DNA of 34,828 nt. It comes from an uncultured Clostridia bacterium. Lineage in GTDB: Bacteria > Bacillota > Clostridia > Christensenellales > Borkfalkiaceae. Where the stretch lies: contig CAMWWH010000008.1 of the NCBI GenBank assembly GCA_947177975.1, positions 1 to 34,828 of the forward strand, read 5' to 3'. Position 1 is the stretch's first letter; every line of letters begins with the position of its first letter. The notes below the pieces were generated by a model. That model saw only the letters and a program-made list of their open reading frames with translations, did not search any database and was not told the origin of the DNA. Below are positions 1 to 7,743 of this stretch, in pieces. The position numbers and the translations under genes were made by a program.

Positions 1-792
1 CTTCGGTGTAAGCGCAAGACGGTACTTTGTATGCGCCTCAACACGACCGGCTGAGAACTCGTCGCCCACTATTGAACGCGAAATTATAAAAACGCCAAAA
101 ATTTGCCTTTCTTCTGGCTTATTTTTCAATTTTTGAGTTGTTAATACACAAAGTTTATTATTTTGGACTTCCTTAAACACTTTAGGCTTGCCCTTATTTA
201 TGCCTTTAACAACCATACCAGCTTCATAACACCAAGCATTAAAAAGATTGCTTTCATAACAAACAGAGGAATTATCCTCGTCGTATTTCGCCTGCAACTC
301 TTCACGCGTAATCTGCCCGTCAAGATACATTTTACAATAACTTTCAGTACCGCACCAAGTACTATCTTTTGTCTGAATATTTTTTCTTATATTATCATCG
401 GAACAAATATTGCAGAACCCCATCAAGCACTCGTTAGAACCGCCGTCGCAAAATGTACATTTTAATGCAACATTACTGCGCGGATTTGCGCGCCACTTAG
501 ATTTAATCTTTGCCTCTTCAATTTGAACGGCACGCTTTTCGCGTTCCACTTCACGCTGCACACGTTCGTTTTCTACTTTATTAGCAAGCACACTTAATTC
601 TTGCTCTACTTGACTTTTAAAAATGTCGTCTACGGCAATTAAATATTTTTCAAAACACGTAGGATAAACAAACTGCTTCTCACCTACTGCAAATTCTACG
701 GCAATACGAGCATTTTCGCCAGCTTGATCAATAGTGATTATTTCGCCTTCGCCCCAAATTTTATGTTTTACAATTTGTCCAATAATGTTCAT
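1..792 (-). CDS. Conserved hypothetical protein, C-terminus cut off by the window edge
   Basis: The frame reads open from the ATG at 792 to base 1, giving 264 residues with no stop. The N-terminus (MNIIGQIVKHKIWGEGEI) has the G-x-x-V-x-H-x-x-x-G-x-G-x-I pattern of small Tudor/SH3-like barrels such as the UvrD/PcrA C-terminus; this is a resemblance only. A charged helical stretch (about residues 65-90) follows, then a cysteine-rich part with CTFCDGG, CLMGFCNIC, WCGTESYC and CYESNLFNAWCYEAG, which may bind metal. The visible end (IFGVFIISRSIVGDEFSAG) resembles a Firmicutes family known to me only as conserved hypothetical. The start lies 4 bases after the purN stop, so it could be read as the last gene of the purine operon, but no convincing Shine-Dalgarno is visible. 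The gene is clearly more AT-rich than purN. Function unknown. Confidence 0.75.
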   Translation of the reverse strand, partial: MNIIGQIVKHKIWGEGEIITIDQAGENARIAVEFAVGEKQFVYPTCFEKYLIAVDDIFKSQVEQELSVLANKVENERVQREVEREKRAVQIEEAKIKSKWRANPRSNVALKCTFCDGGSNECLMGFCNICSDDNIRKNIQTKDSTWCGTESYCKMYLDGQITREELQAKYDEDNSSVCYESNLFNAWCYEAGMVVKGINKGKPKVFKEVQNNKLCVLTTQKLKNKPEERQIFGVFIISRSIVGDEFSAGRVEAHTKYRLALTPK

Positions 793-796
793 CTTT

Positions 797-1414
797 TTAG
801 TCTTTTACCGTAACTTTTCTTCCGTCTTTGACTATCTTGCCTTCGCAAAGTTTTTTAACGCAGTACGGAAGCAATTCGTGCTCCTTTTCCAAAATCCGCG
901 ATTGCAGGCTTTCGGGAGTGTCGCCGTCCTCAACCTCTACCGCCGTCTGCGCTATGATTGCGCCGCCGTCCGGCACTTCGTTCACGAAGTGCACGGAACA
1001 GCCCGATACCTTTGCGCCGTATTCAAGCACGGCTTTATGTACGTTAAGACCGTACATACCCGCACCGCAGAACGCGGGAATAAGCGACGGGTGAATATTG
1101 ATAATTCTGTCCTCGAAGGTTTTTATAAAGCTTTCGGGAATGATTTTAAGCCAGCCCGCAAGCACTATATAGTCCACGCGGTTCATATTCAAAAGATAGG
1201 TAAGCTCGGCGTACAGCTTTTCCAAATCGGGGTAGTCCTTCTTGGCAAACACCGCGGTCTTTATGCCGTGCTTTTTGGCTCTGTCGATTGCGCCTATACC
1301 GTCCTTCGACGCGATAAGGTACGCGATTTCGCAGAATTTTTCCTTTTCGTTCGCGTCGATTACAGACTGAAAGTCCGTGCCGCCACCGCTTGCAAATACC
1401 GCTATGCGCTTCAA
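797..1414 (-). CDS. purN: Phosphoribosylglycinamide formyltransferase (GAR transformylase)
   Basis: This cytosolic enzyme transfers the formyl group of 10-formyl-THF to GAR, the third step of IMP synthesis. The 205-aa length is normal. The phosphate-binding loop is FASGGGTDFQS (residues 7-17), with T-D where most relatives have S-N. The catalytic residues are visible: N106 and H108 in INIHPSLIPAF and an Asp at 149 in VPDGGAII. The ATG overlaps the purM stop by 4 bases (ATGA), which indicates translational coupling inside the purine operon. No terminator follows; the next open frame starts 4 bases downstream. Confidence 0.97.
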   Translation of the reverse strand: MKRIAVFASGGGTDFQSVIDANEKEKFCEIAYLIASKDGIGAIDRAKKHGIKTAVFAKKDYPDLEKLYAELTYLLNMNRVDYIVLAGWLKIIPESFIKTFEDRIINIHPSLIPAFCGAGMYGLNVHKAVLEYGAKVSGCSVHFVNEVPDGGAIIAQTAVEVEDGDTPESLQSRILEKEHELLPYCVKKLCEGKIVKDGRKVTVKD

Positions 1415-2430
1415 AGTAAAGTTACCCCGCTACCCTTGACCGTTTTGCCGATAACCACACAGCTTTCGCCCGTGCTTTCAAGCTGGGCTATGGTAGCCGC
1501 AACGTCCTTTTCGTCGACGCATACTACCATACCTATGCCCATATTGAAGGTGTTGTAAATCTGCTTGTCGGTAATGCCCGCCTTCTCCTGCATTACCTTG
1601 AAAAGCGCGGGAACTTCATACGATTTCGTATTTATTTCGCAACCGATACCCTCGGGGAAAATGCGGGGAATATTTTCGATAAAGCCGCCGCCCGTGATAT
1701 GCGCGATACCCTTTACGTTTACCTTTTCAATAAGCGCAAGAATTGACTTGACGTAAATTTTAGTGGGCGTCAACAGGACGTCGATAATTTTGCCGCCCAG
1801 TCTTTCGTCGTATTTTTCAAGCTCTTTCTTGTCCTCGCCCCACAGTTTTCTAACCAAAGAATAACCGTTGGAGTGAACGCCGCTCGACTTGATGCCGATA
1901 AGCACGTCGCCCGCCTTTATGTCCTTGCCGTTGATGACCTTTTTCTTATCGACTACGCCTACCGCAAAGCCCGCAATGTCGTACTCGCCCGCGGAATAGA
2001 AACCGGGCATTTCGGCAGTCTCGCCGCCGATTAACGCACAGCCGCTCTGACGGCAGCCCTCGGCAACGCCCGAAACGACGGTTGCTACAACCTCGGGAGA
2101 GAGCGCGCCCGTTGCGAAATAGTCGAGAAAGAATAGCGGCTTTGCGCCCTGACAAACTATGTCGTTTACGCACATAGCAACCGCGTCGATACCTATCGTA
2201 TCGTGCTTGTCGGCGATAAACGCGTATTTGAGCTTGGTGCCCACGCCGTCCGTACCCGCAACCAAAACGGGCTCTTCCATACCCTTAGGCATAGAGAAGA
2301 AACCGCCGAACGAGCCTATATCCCCGAGTACGCCTTCGGTGTATGTCAACTTGACGTGCTCGCGCATAAGTTTAACCGCCTGATAGCCGCGCTCTACGTC
2401 AACGCCGCTGTCCTTGTAAGAAATCGCCAT
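1411..2430 (-). CDS. purM: Phosphoribosylformylglycinamidine cyclo-ligase (AIR synthetase)
   Basis: PurM closes the imidazole ring, turning FGAM plus ATP into AIR. At 339 aa it has full family length. Visible hallmarks are the N-terminal SYKDSGVDVERG, the ATP/phosphate loop GTDGVGTKLK (residues 59-68), CVNDIVCQGAKPLFFLDY, the GGETAEMPGFY segment and the C-terminal HITGGGFIENIPR. It lies 22 bases downstream of purF and overlaps purN by 4 bases. A run like AGAGGTAAT sits just before the ATG. Confidence 0.98.
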   Translation of the reverse strand: MAISYKDSGVDVERGYQAVKLMREHVKLTYTEGVLGDIGSFGGFFSMPKGMEEPVLVAGTDGVGTKLKYAFIADKHDTIGIDAVAMCVNDIVCQGAKPLFFLDYFATGALSPEVVATVVSGVAEGCRQSGCALIGGETAEMPGFYSAGEYDIAGFAVGVVDKKKVINGKDIKAGDVLIGIKSSGVHSNGYSLVRKLWGEDKKELEKYDERLGGKIIDVLLTPTKIYVKSILALIEKVNVKGIAHITGGGFIENIPRIFPEGIGCEINTKSYEVPALFKVMQEKAGITDKQIYNTFNMGIGMVVCVDEKDVAATIAQLESTGESCVVIGKTVKGSGVTLL

Positions 2431-2452
2431 TGAAAATTACCTCTGTAAAATT

Positions 2453-3865
2453 TTATTCTAAATTGAGTTTGTCCGCGTCGCCCGATACGGGGTACGGATA
2501 TTCGCCGTTGAAACAGCCCAGACAGAACTGCCTCTTGGAGCCGCTACAACTTTTAACCAAATCTTCGATAGAAAGATATCTGACGCTGTCCGCGCCCAAG
2601 CTTTCGCAAATCTGCTGTTCGTTCCTGTACGCGCCGATAAGCTGCGAATAGGTCTGTATGTCTATGCCGAGGTGACACGGGTGCTTTATTATCGGCGAGC
2701 ATATGCGGATATGCACTTCGCTCGCCCCTGCGTTCCTCAGCATTTTTATTATCTTGCGCATAGTCGTACCGCGTACTATGCTGTCGTCAATCAGGATTAT
2801 ACGCTTGCCCGCAACGTTTGCGCGCAGTGCGTTCATCTTGACGGATAAGCTGTTTTCACGCTGTTTCTGGTCGGGCTGAATAAAGGTTCTGCCGACGTAT
2901 CTGTTTTTTGCCAGAGCCTCGACGAACGGTATTCCGCTCTCCTCGGCATAGCCCCGCGCCGCAACGTTGGCGGAATCGGGAACGCCCGCAACCATATCCG
3001 CGTCGACACCGTAATTTCTTGCAAGCAGTCTGCCCGCCTCCATTCTCGCGTCGTACACGCTGCAACCGTCCAACACGCTGTCGTGCCGCGCAAAGTACAC
3101 GTATTCGAAAATGCACATCGCGCTCTTTTCGGGCACGCAGTCCATTTTATAAGAATGTAGTCCGTTACTGTCTATAACTACTATTTCGCCCGGCTCTACG
3201 TCGCGCAGGAAGTTCGCCGACACAGCGTCGAGAGCACACGTTTCGCTTGCCACAACGTAGTCGTCAACTATCGTGCCTATGCACAAGGGGCGGATACCGT
3301 ACGGGTCACGCACTGCGATAAGCTTGTTGGGAGTCATTATAACCAGCGCGTACGAGCCCTTGTATTTGGGGCAGGCACGCTTGACGCCCGTCAGTAAATC
3401 TCCGTCCGACAGGCTGTTTATCATTACCGCCATTACCTCGGAATCGATAGTCGTCTGAAAGACCGCGTTTGCCGCTATCATTTCGTCGCGAAGTTGCTTT
3501 GTGTTCGTCAGATTTCCGTTGTGCGCAAGCGCCATCTTGCCGCACTTGCCCGTAAACACTACGGGCTGCGCGTTCAAAAGCTGGCTCGCGCCCGTCGTGG
3601 AATAGCGCACGTGTCCGATTGCAATATCGCCCTCGGGAAGTTTGTCAAGCTCGTCGCCCGAAAAGACTTCGGGAACAAGCCCCATACCCTTGTGGTAGGA
3701 AATTTTATCCGCAAAGGAAACGGCTATGCCCGCACTCTCCTGTCCGCGGTGCTGTAAGGCGTACAGTCCGTAATAGACCGTATGCGCAACGTTGCGGTTT
3801 TCCTGCGAGTATACTCCGAATACCCCGCATTCCTCGTGTATTTCGTCAGAATAGTCTTCTTCCAT
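2453..3865 (-). CDS. purF: Amidophosphoribosyltransferase, Fe-S type, catalytically complete
   Basis: PurF catalyses the committed purine step: glutamine plus PRPP gives 5-phosphoribosylamine. The 470-aa protein begins with a short propeptide; cleavage before Cys13 (ECGVFG) would expose the Ntn nucleophile, as in Bacillus PurF. Glutamine-site motifs are intact: GHVRYSTTG, AHNGNLTN and TIDSEV. The PRPP loop LIDDSIVRGTT lies near residues 355-367. C-terminal cysteines (CSPIIKHPC, CSGSKRQFCLGC) fit the oxygen-sensitive 4Fe-4S cluster of Gram-positive PurF. It starts 3 bases after the stop of a second, degenerate purF-like gene, so both would be made from one message. Confidence 0.98.
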   Translation of the reverse strand: MEEDYSDEIHEECGVFGVYSQENRNVAHTVYYGLYALQHRGQESAGIAVSFADKISYHKGMGLVPEVFSGDELDKLPEGDIAIGHVRYSTTGASQLLNAQPVVFTGKCGKMALAHNGNLTNTKQLRDEMIAANAVFQTTIDSEVMAVMINSLSDGDLLTGVKRACPKYKGSYALVIMTPNKLIAVRDPYGIRPLCIGTIVDDYVVASETCALDAVSANFLRDVEPGEIVVIDSNGLHSYKMDCVPEKSAMCIFEYVYFARHDSVLDGCSVYDARMEAGRLLARNYGVDADMVAGVPDSANVAARGYAEESGIPFVEALAKNRYVGRTFIQPDQKQRENSLSVKMNALRANVAGKRIILIDDSIVRGTTMRKIIKMLRNAGASEVHIRICSPIIKHPCHLGIDIQTYSQLIGAYRNEQQICESLGADSVRYLSIEDLVKSCSGSKRQFCLGCFNGEYPYPVSGDADKLNLE

Positions 3866-3868
3866 ATT

Positions 3869-5290
3869 TTATTCTTTACCCGTCCAGCAGTAAGTGCACA
3901 GCTTGCAGGGCTCTAAGCCGATTGCTTCGATAAGTCCCTCTATCGACTGGAATTCCAAGCTTTCGAACTGGAATTTATCGCATATCGCCTTGCGCATTGC
4001 CTTGCCGCGCTCTGTGTTGCCGTCGCTGTATTCCTCGATATGCTTAACGCCCTCGTCACCCTCTAACTCCGCCATAGTGCGGCGGGTAATCAAATCCATA
4101 TCGCTCGTCGAACGCGAGAAATTCAGGTATTTGCAGCCGTACATTATGGGCGGGCAGGCAGAGCGCATATGCACCGCCTTCGCGCCGTGCGAATACAGGA
4201 AGTCGACCGTCTCTTTAAGCTGCGTGCCGCGTACTATACTGTCGTCTACAAGCAGTAATCTCTTCCCCTCGATAAATTCGTGTACGGGAATGAGTTTCAT
4301 TTTCGCAACCTTGTTGCGCTCCGTCTGATTGACGGGCATAAAACTTCTCGACCAGGTCGGAGTGTACTTTATATAGGGGCGCGCGAACGGCACCTTGCAC
4401 GCGTTAGCATAGCCTATCGCGTGGGGCGTGCCCGAATCGGGAACGCCGCCGACGTAGTCGATTTCGTGTATATCGTGCGTCTTTGCGTCGTTCTTTGCGA
4501 AAATTTCGCCGTTCTTGCAACGCATCATTTCGACGTTTACGCCCTCGTAGGTCGACGTGGGATAGCCGTAATACGACCAAAGGAACGCGCATATGCGCAT
4601 CTCTTTGCCCGCGGGAGCAAGCTGCGTTACGCCGTCCGCGGAAATTTCCACGATTTCGGCGGGTCCGAGTTCGCGCTCGTCGGTATAGCCGAGCTTTTTA
4701 TACGCGAAGCTTTCGAACGACGCGCAATAGCCGTCTTCGCACTTGCCGATATGTATGGGCAGTCTGCCGACCTTATCCCTTGCGGCAATCAGCGTGCCTT
4801 TATCGGTAAGAAGAAGTATCGAAGCCGTGCCGTCTATCTGGTCCTGAGCGTAGCGTATACCCTCCACGTAGCTGTCCTGTGAATTGATAAGAGCCGCGAC
4901 AAGCTCGTTGGTGTTGACCTTACTGCCCGTCATAGCGTCGAAATAGCCGCCGTTTTTAAGCACCTCTTTAATCAGCGCTTCGGTATTGTTTATAACGCCT
5001 ATCGTACAGATTGCATACGTGCCGACCTTGGAAACCATCAAAAGTGGCTGAGGGTCGGTATCGCTTATACAGCCGATAGCCGCGTTGCCCTTCATTTCGT
5101 TTACAACCTTTTCGAACTTGGTTCTGAAAGGCGCGTTTTCTATGTTGTGGATTTCGCGCTGTAAACCCATGGCTTTATCGTACGCCGCCATACCTCCGCG
5201 CTTGGTGCCGAGGTGTGAATGATAGTCGGTGCCGATAAATACGTCGAATACGGCGCTCGTCTTTTTTACAGAGCCGAAAAAGCCGCCCAT
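3869..5290 (-). CDS. PurF paralogue with inactivated glutaminase domain
   Basis: This 473-aa protein has the two-domain PurF layout, but it starts MGGFFGS, so the position-2 nucleophilic cysteine of class II amidotransferases is Gly. The other glutamine-site motifs are also gone: RYSTTG is replaced by ISDTDPQ, NGNLTN by IGVINNT, and TIDSEV by KVNTNEL. The phosphoribosyltransferase half is intact, with LLLVDDSIVRGTQL near residues 345-358 and a C-terminal CKLCTYC (Cys462, 465, 468) suited to an Fe-S cluster. Similar MGGFFG proteins are, from memory, recurrent in Clostridia and usually annotated as PurF. It could be an ammonia-dependent PRA synthase, a PurF partner or regulator, or a different PRPP enzyme; the sequence cannot decide. 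It starts 3 bases after purC. Confidence 0.85.
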   Translation of the reverse strand: MGGFFGSVKKTSAVFDVFIGTDYHSHLGTKRGGMAAYDKAMGLQREIHNIENAPFRTKFEKVVNEMKGNAAIGCISDTDPQPLLMVSKVGTYAICTIGVINNTEALIKEVLKNGGYFDAMTGSKVNTNELVAALINSQDSYVEGIRYAQDQIDGTASILLLTDKGTLIAARDKVGRLPIHIGKCEDGYCASFESFAYKKLGYTDERELGPAEIVEISADGVTQLAPAGKEMRICAFLWSYYGYPTSTYEGVNVEMMRCKNGEIFAKNDAKTHDIHEIDYVGGVPDSGTPHAIGYANACKVPFARPYIKYTPTWSRSFMPVNQTERNKVAKMKLIPVHEFIEGKRLLLVDDSIVRGTQLKETVDFLYSHGAKAVHMRSACPPIMYGCKYLNFSRSTSDMDLITRRTMAELEGDEGVKHIEEYSDGNTERGKAMRKAICDKFQFESLEFQSIEGLIEAIGLEPCKLCTYCWTGKE

Positions 5291-5293
5291 ATT

Positions 5294-6016
5294 TTACTCT
5301 CCCGTAAGACGCTTGAATACTTCCTGATATGCGTCCTCTACGCCTCCGAGGTCGCGGCGGAATCTGTCCTTATCCAAGCTGACGTGCTTGGTCGTATCCC
5401 AGGTGCCCGCTTCCCAGAAACGGCAGGTGTCGGGCGAAATTTCGTCGGCAAGCACAATCTGTCCTTTAAATCTGCCGAACTCCAACTTGAAGTCGACCAA
5501 ATCGATATTGAGGTGCTTGAAGAATTCTTTCATAGCGTCGTTTACCGCGAACGCCATTTTGGTTATCGTATCGATCTCTTCCTTGGTTGCAAGACCCAGC
5601 GCAAGCGCGTGATAGGTGTTGAGCAAGGGGTCGCCCAAATCGTCGTTCTTATAAGAAAATTCTATGGTGGGGTTTAAAAGAGCCGTGCCCTCGGCAACGC
5701 CGTACTTCTTGGAAAAGCTGCCTGCGGCAACGTTTCTTATGATTACTTCCAAAGGCACAATCTGCACCTTTTTAACAACCGTGTTGCGGTCGTCTATCTG
5801 CTCGACGAAGTGCGTGGGTATGCCCTTCTTTTCGAGCATCTGCATCATCATGTTGCTCATCTTGTTGTTGATTACGCCCTTGCCCGCAATCGTGCCCTTC
5901 TTCAAGCCGTTAAATGCGGTTGCGTCGTCCTTGTACGATACGATTACGTAGTCGGGATTTTCGGTCGCAAAGACCTTTTTAGCCTTGCCTTCGTAAAGCT
6001 GCTCTTTCTTTTCCAT
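5294..6016 (-). CDS. purC: SAICAR synthetase (phosphoribosylaminoimidazole-succinocarboxamide synthase)
   Basis: PurC joins CAIR and aspartate with ATP to make SAICAR. The 240-aa length is typical of the short bacterial form. Motifs include LYEGKAKKVF (about residues 7-16), GTIAGKGVINN, VEQIDDRNTVV, VPLEVIIRNVAAGSFSKKYG, the acidic LVDFKLEFG and ILADEISPDTCRFW. AAGGAG sits about 11 bases before the ATG. It follows purE after an 80-base gap that contains a hairpin. Confidence 0.98.
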   Translation of the reverse strand: MEKKEQLYEGKAKKVFATENPDYVIVSYKDDATAFNGLKKGTIAGKGVINNKMSNMMMQMLEKKGIPTHFVEQIDDRNTVVKKVQIVPLEVIIRNVAAGSFSKKYGVAEGTALLNPTIEFSYKNDDLGDPLLNTYHALALGLATKEEIDTITKMAFAVNDAMKEFFKHLNIDLVDFKLEFGRFKGQIVLADEISPDTCRFWEAGTWDTTKHVSLDKDRFRRDLGGVEDAYQEVFKRLTGE

Positions 6017-6066
6017 ATTTGTGAAAACTCCTTAATAAAAAAGATTTTTTATTTTTTAATTATAAA

Positions 6067-6087
6067 TACCCGCAATATATGCGGGTA
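6067..6087 (-). other. Hairpin between purE and purC
   Basis: Arms TACCCGC and GCGGGTA with an AT loop lie between the purE stop and the purC ribosome binding site. On the minus strand the hairpin is followed by TTTATAATTAAAAAAT rather than a clean T run. It could be a weak attenuator, a processing site or an RNA stabiliser. Confidence 0.5.
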
Positions 6088-6096
6088 GATTGTTCG

Positions 6097-6594
6097 TCAA
6101 AATTCCGCCGCCTCTTTTTGTACGGCAGCGTCGTCTGCATTGATTTTATCTTTCATTTTCTGCTTGTATTCTTTAAGCTTCTCGGCAATCTCGGGGTACT
6201 TTATTCCCAAAATCTGCGCCGCTAAAATGCCCGCGTTCTCCCCGCCGTTTACTCCGACGGTCGCTACGGGTATGCCAGACGGCATCTGCACTATCGACAA
6301 AAGACTGTCAAGCCCGCCCATCATATCCGTCTTTATGGGCAATCCGATTACGGGCAAAGTCGTGTAAGCCGCGATAACTCCGCCGAGGTGCGCAGCTTTC
6401 CCCGCCGCGCAGATTATGACCTCTATACCGTTTTTCGCCGCGCATCTCGCAAAGTCGTGCGCCTCGTCGGGCGTTCTGTGTGCGGAAATTACGCGCACTT
6501 CAACCTCTACGCCGAAGTCCTTTAACGCCGTTACCGCCGCCTTAACTACTCCAAGGTCTGACTTGGAACCCATAATCACAGCCGCTTTTGCCAT
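6097..6594 (-). CDS. purE: 5-(carboxyamino)imidazole ribonucleotide mutase (class I PurE)
   Basis: PurE converts N5-CAIR (or AIR plus CO2, depending on subclass) into CAIR. The 165-aa protein has MGSKSDLGVV (residues 8-17), VISAHRTPDEAHDFA (about 35-49) and AGKAAHLGGVIAAYTTLPVIGLPI; the first Gly of the usual AGGAAHL is Lys. GGGAG stands about 7 bases before the ATG, making it the first recognisable gene of the purine operon. No purK is in the window, and no purine riboswitch is recognisable upstream. The promoter is uncertain and may lie inside the divergent gene at 6640-6942. Confidence 0.96.
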   Translation of the reverse strand: MAKAAVIMGSKSDLGVVKAAVTALKDFGVEVEVRVISAHRTPDEAHDFARCAAKNGIEVIICAAGKAAHLGGVIAAYTTLPVIGLPIKTDMMGGLDSLLSIVQMPSGIPVATVGVNGGENAGILAAQILGIKYPEIAEKLKEYKQKMKDKINADDAAVQKEAAEF

Positions 6595-6626
6595 AATAAT
6601 CTCCCGTATGAACTTTTACTTTTGCG

Positions 6627-6643
6627 GCATACTTTAAGTATGC
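6627..6643. promoter_or_regulatory. 17-bp perfect palindrome at the purE / DUF1294-like divergent start
   Basis: GCATACTTTAAGTATGC is a perfect inverted repeat (8-1-8). Its right arm contains the ATG of the plus-strand gene at 6640, and the purE ATG lies 33 bases to the left. A near-identical 16-mer occurs at 31894-31909, also ending in a start codon. An operator or a start-site hairpin are both possible. Confidence 0.5.
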
Positions 6644-6942
6644 TTATGCTCTATATCGTTTTCGGCACGTATCTCATCGCCGTTAACGTTTACTCGGTTA
6701 TGTTACTGCTGTCTATCCGCAACGAAGCCCTTATGGACGAGGATAAACTCAACTCGGGCGACGGAAAACTGCTGCTTTCCGCAATACTCGGCGGCGCGAT
6801 AGGCATTTACGTAACTATGTTCATCACCAAATTCAAACTGAAAAATATGCTTTTGATGATTTTGTTGCCCGTAATTGCCGTTATCAACGTCTGGTTCTGC
6901 GTTGCTGCGTTCCGTTCGGGCTTGACTTACGTTGCCGTTTGA
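6640..6942 (+). CDS. Small membrane protein, divergent DUF1294 (YsdA-like)
   Basis: From ATG 6640 the product is 100 aa. An upstream TTG at 6622 or an ATG at 6646 are alternative starts, and none has a Shine-Dalgarno. It has two or three hydrophobic segments (about residues 3-25, 43-62 and 69-90). The stretch KLLLSAILGGAIGIYVTMF followed by KFKLKN resembles the DUF1294 core, in which a GGxxGa segment precedes a basic stretch, but the usual DKxxA and HKT residues are missing. It is divergent from purE. Function unknown. Confidence 0.6.
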   Translation: MLMLYIVFGTYLIAVNVYSVMLLLSIRNEALMDEDKLNSGDGKLLLSAILGGAIGIYVTMFITKFKLKNMLLMILLPVIAVINVWFCVAAFRSGLTYVAV

Positions 6943-6962
6943 CACAACATTTATAAAATTCA

Positions 6963-6996
6963 GTGTTATTATAACACAACATATTGCGAAAGGTAA
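6963..6996 (-). promoter_or_regulatory. AT-rich 7-1-7 palindrome with possible minus-strand promoter
   Basis: GTGTTATTATAACAC (6963-6977) is a perfect 7-1-7 inverted repeat. On the minus strand it contains TATAAT (6968-6973), with a poor -35 (TTACCT, 6991-6996) 17 bp away. If active, it would read through 6640-6942 as antisense and give purE a leader of about 365 nt. It could instead be an operator or a weak stem-loop at the end of the plus-strand gene. Confidence 0.3.
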
Positions 6997-7039
6997 ATTG
7001 TTTTGAATAATTTTTTTAAAATTATCGACAAAAATTTTT

Positions 7040-7066
7040 ACCGCCGTGCTTTTATCGCACGGCGGT
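7040..7066 (-). terminator. Intrinsic terminator after mscL, possibly bidirectional
   Basis: A perfect 10-bp stem (ACCGCCGTGC / GCACGGCGGT) has a 7-base loop. On the minus strand it follows the mscL stop by about 27 bases and is followed by AAAAATTTTTG. On the plus strand it is followed by TACTTTTTTATT, so it may also stop transcription from the left. Confidence 0.8.
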
Positions 7067-7092
7067 TACTTTTTTATTATCGATTATTCGGC

Positions 7093-7722
7093 TTACTTAT
7101 CGTTTTTCGAAGCAAGCAAATCCCTTATTTGGGTAAGGAGTTCCTCTGTCGTGAGCGCGGGAGGCGCTGCGTTTGCCGCTGCCGCCGCCTCTTCCTCGGC
7201 TTTCTTAGCTTCGATTTCGGCTTTTACAATTTCGAGAGCTTCCTTCTTGGAAATGCCTCTTTCCTTTGCAACGGTCTTTGCTCTGTTATTGATTTCCTTC
7301 TTGTCCGCGTCGTGGAATTCTTCGCGCATTTTCTGGATATTCATCATCGTCTTGACGATAATAAAGAGCACCAGAGCGATAAGCAGGAAGTCGATAATCG
7401 CCATTATGAACGCGCCCCAGTCTATGTAGATTGAATTTGTAAAGTCAACCGCCTGAATGAGTTTTCCGGTTTCCTCGCCCTTCTCGCTAATCTCGGGAAC
7501 GCTCGTCATAACCTTCTTTAAGAACGTATAGAGACCCACTTCCTTGCCGCCGGTTGCAAGCATAACTATCCAGTCGATAAACGGCTTGATAATTTTGTTG
7601 GTTAAAGCGGTGACAATCGCACTGAACGCGCCGCCGATTATTACGCCGACAGCCATATCGACTATGTTACCGCGGGTAATAAAGTCCTTGAATTCCTTGA
7701 AGAATCCCGATTTCTTTTTCAT
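7093..7722 (-). CDS. mscL: Large-conductance mechanosensitive channel, extended
   Basis: MscL opens under membrane tension to release solutes during hypo-osmotic shock. The N-terminus has the family signature FKEFKDFITRGNIVDMAVGV leading into TM1 (about residues 20-45), and TM2 is near 100-125. At 209 aa it is longer than the usual 130-150. The external loop is long, and between TM2 and the normal C-terminal helix (LLTQIRDLLASK) there is about 50 residues of charged, alanine-rich sequence (EAEIEAKKAEEEAAAAANAA) likely to form a helix or coiled coil. AAGGAG lies 9 bases before the ATG. It starts 21 bases after the flavodiiron gene, in the same operon. Confidence 0.95.
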   Translation of the reverse strand: MKKKSGFFKEFKDFITRGNIVDMAVGVIIGGAFSAIVTALTNKIIKPFIDWIVMLATGGKEVGLYTFLKKVMTSVPEISEKGEETGKLIQAVDFTNSIYIDWGAFIMAIIDFLLIALVLFIIVKTMMNIQKMREEFHDADKKEINNRAKTVAKERGISKKEALEIVKAEIEAKKAEEEAAAAANAAPPALTTEELLTQIRDLLASKNDK

Positions 7723-7743
7723 TTTTATGTTCTCCTTAAAAAT

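Noticed and set aside
734-1558. Plus-strand frame of 274 codons opposite purN/purM
   Set aside because: Antisense to two certain purine genes, no ribosome binding site, no recognisable domain.
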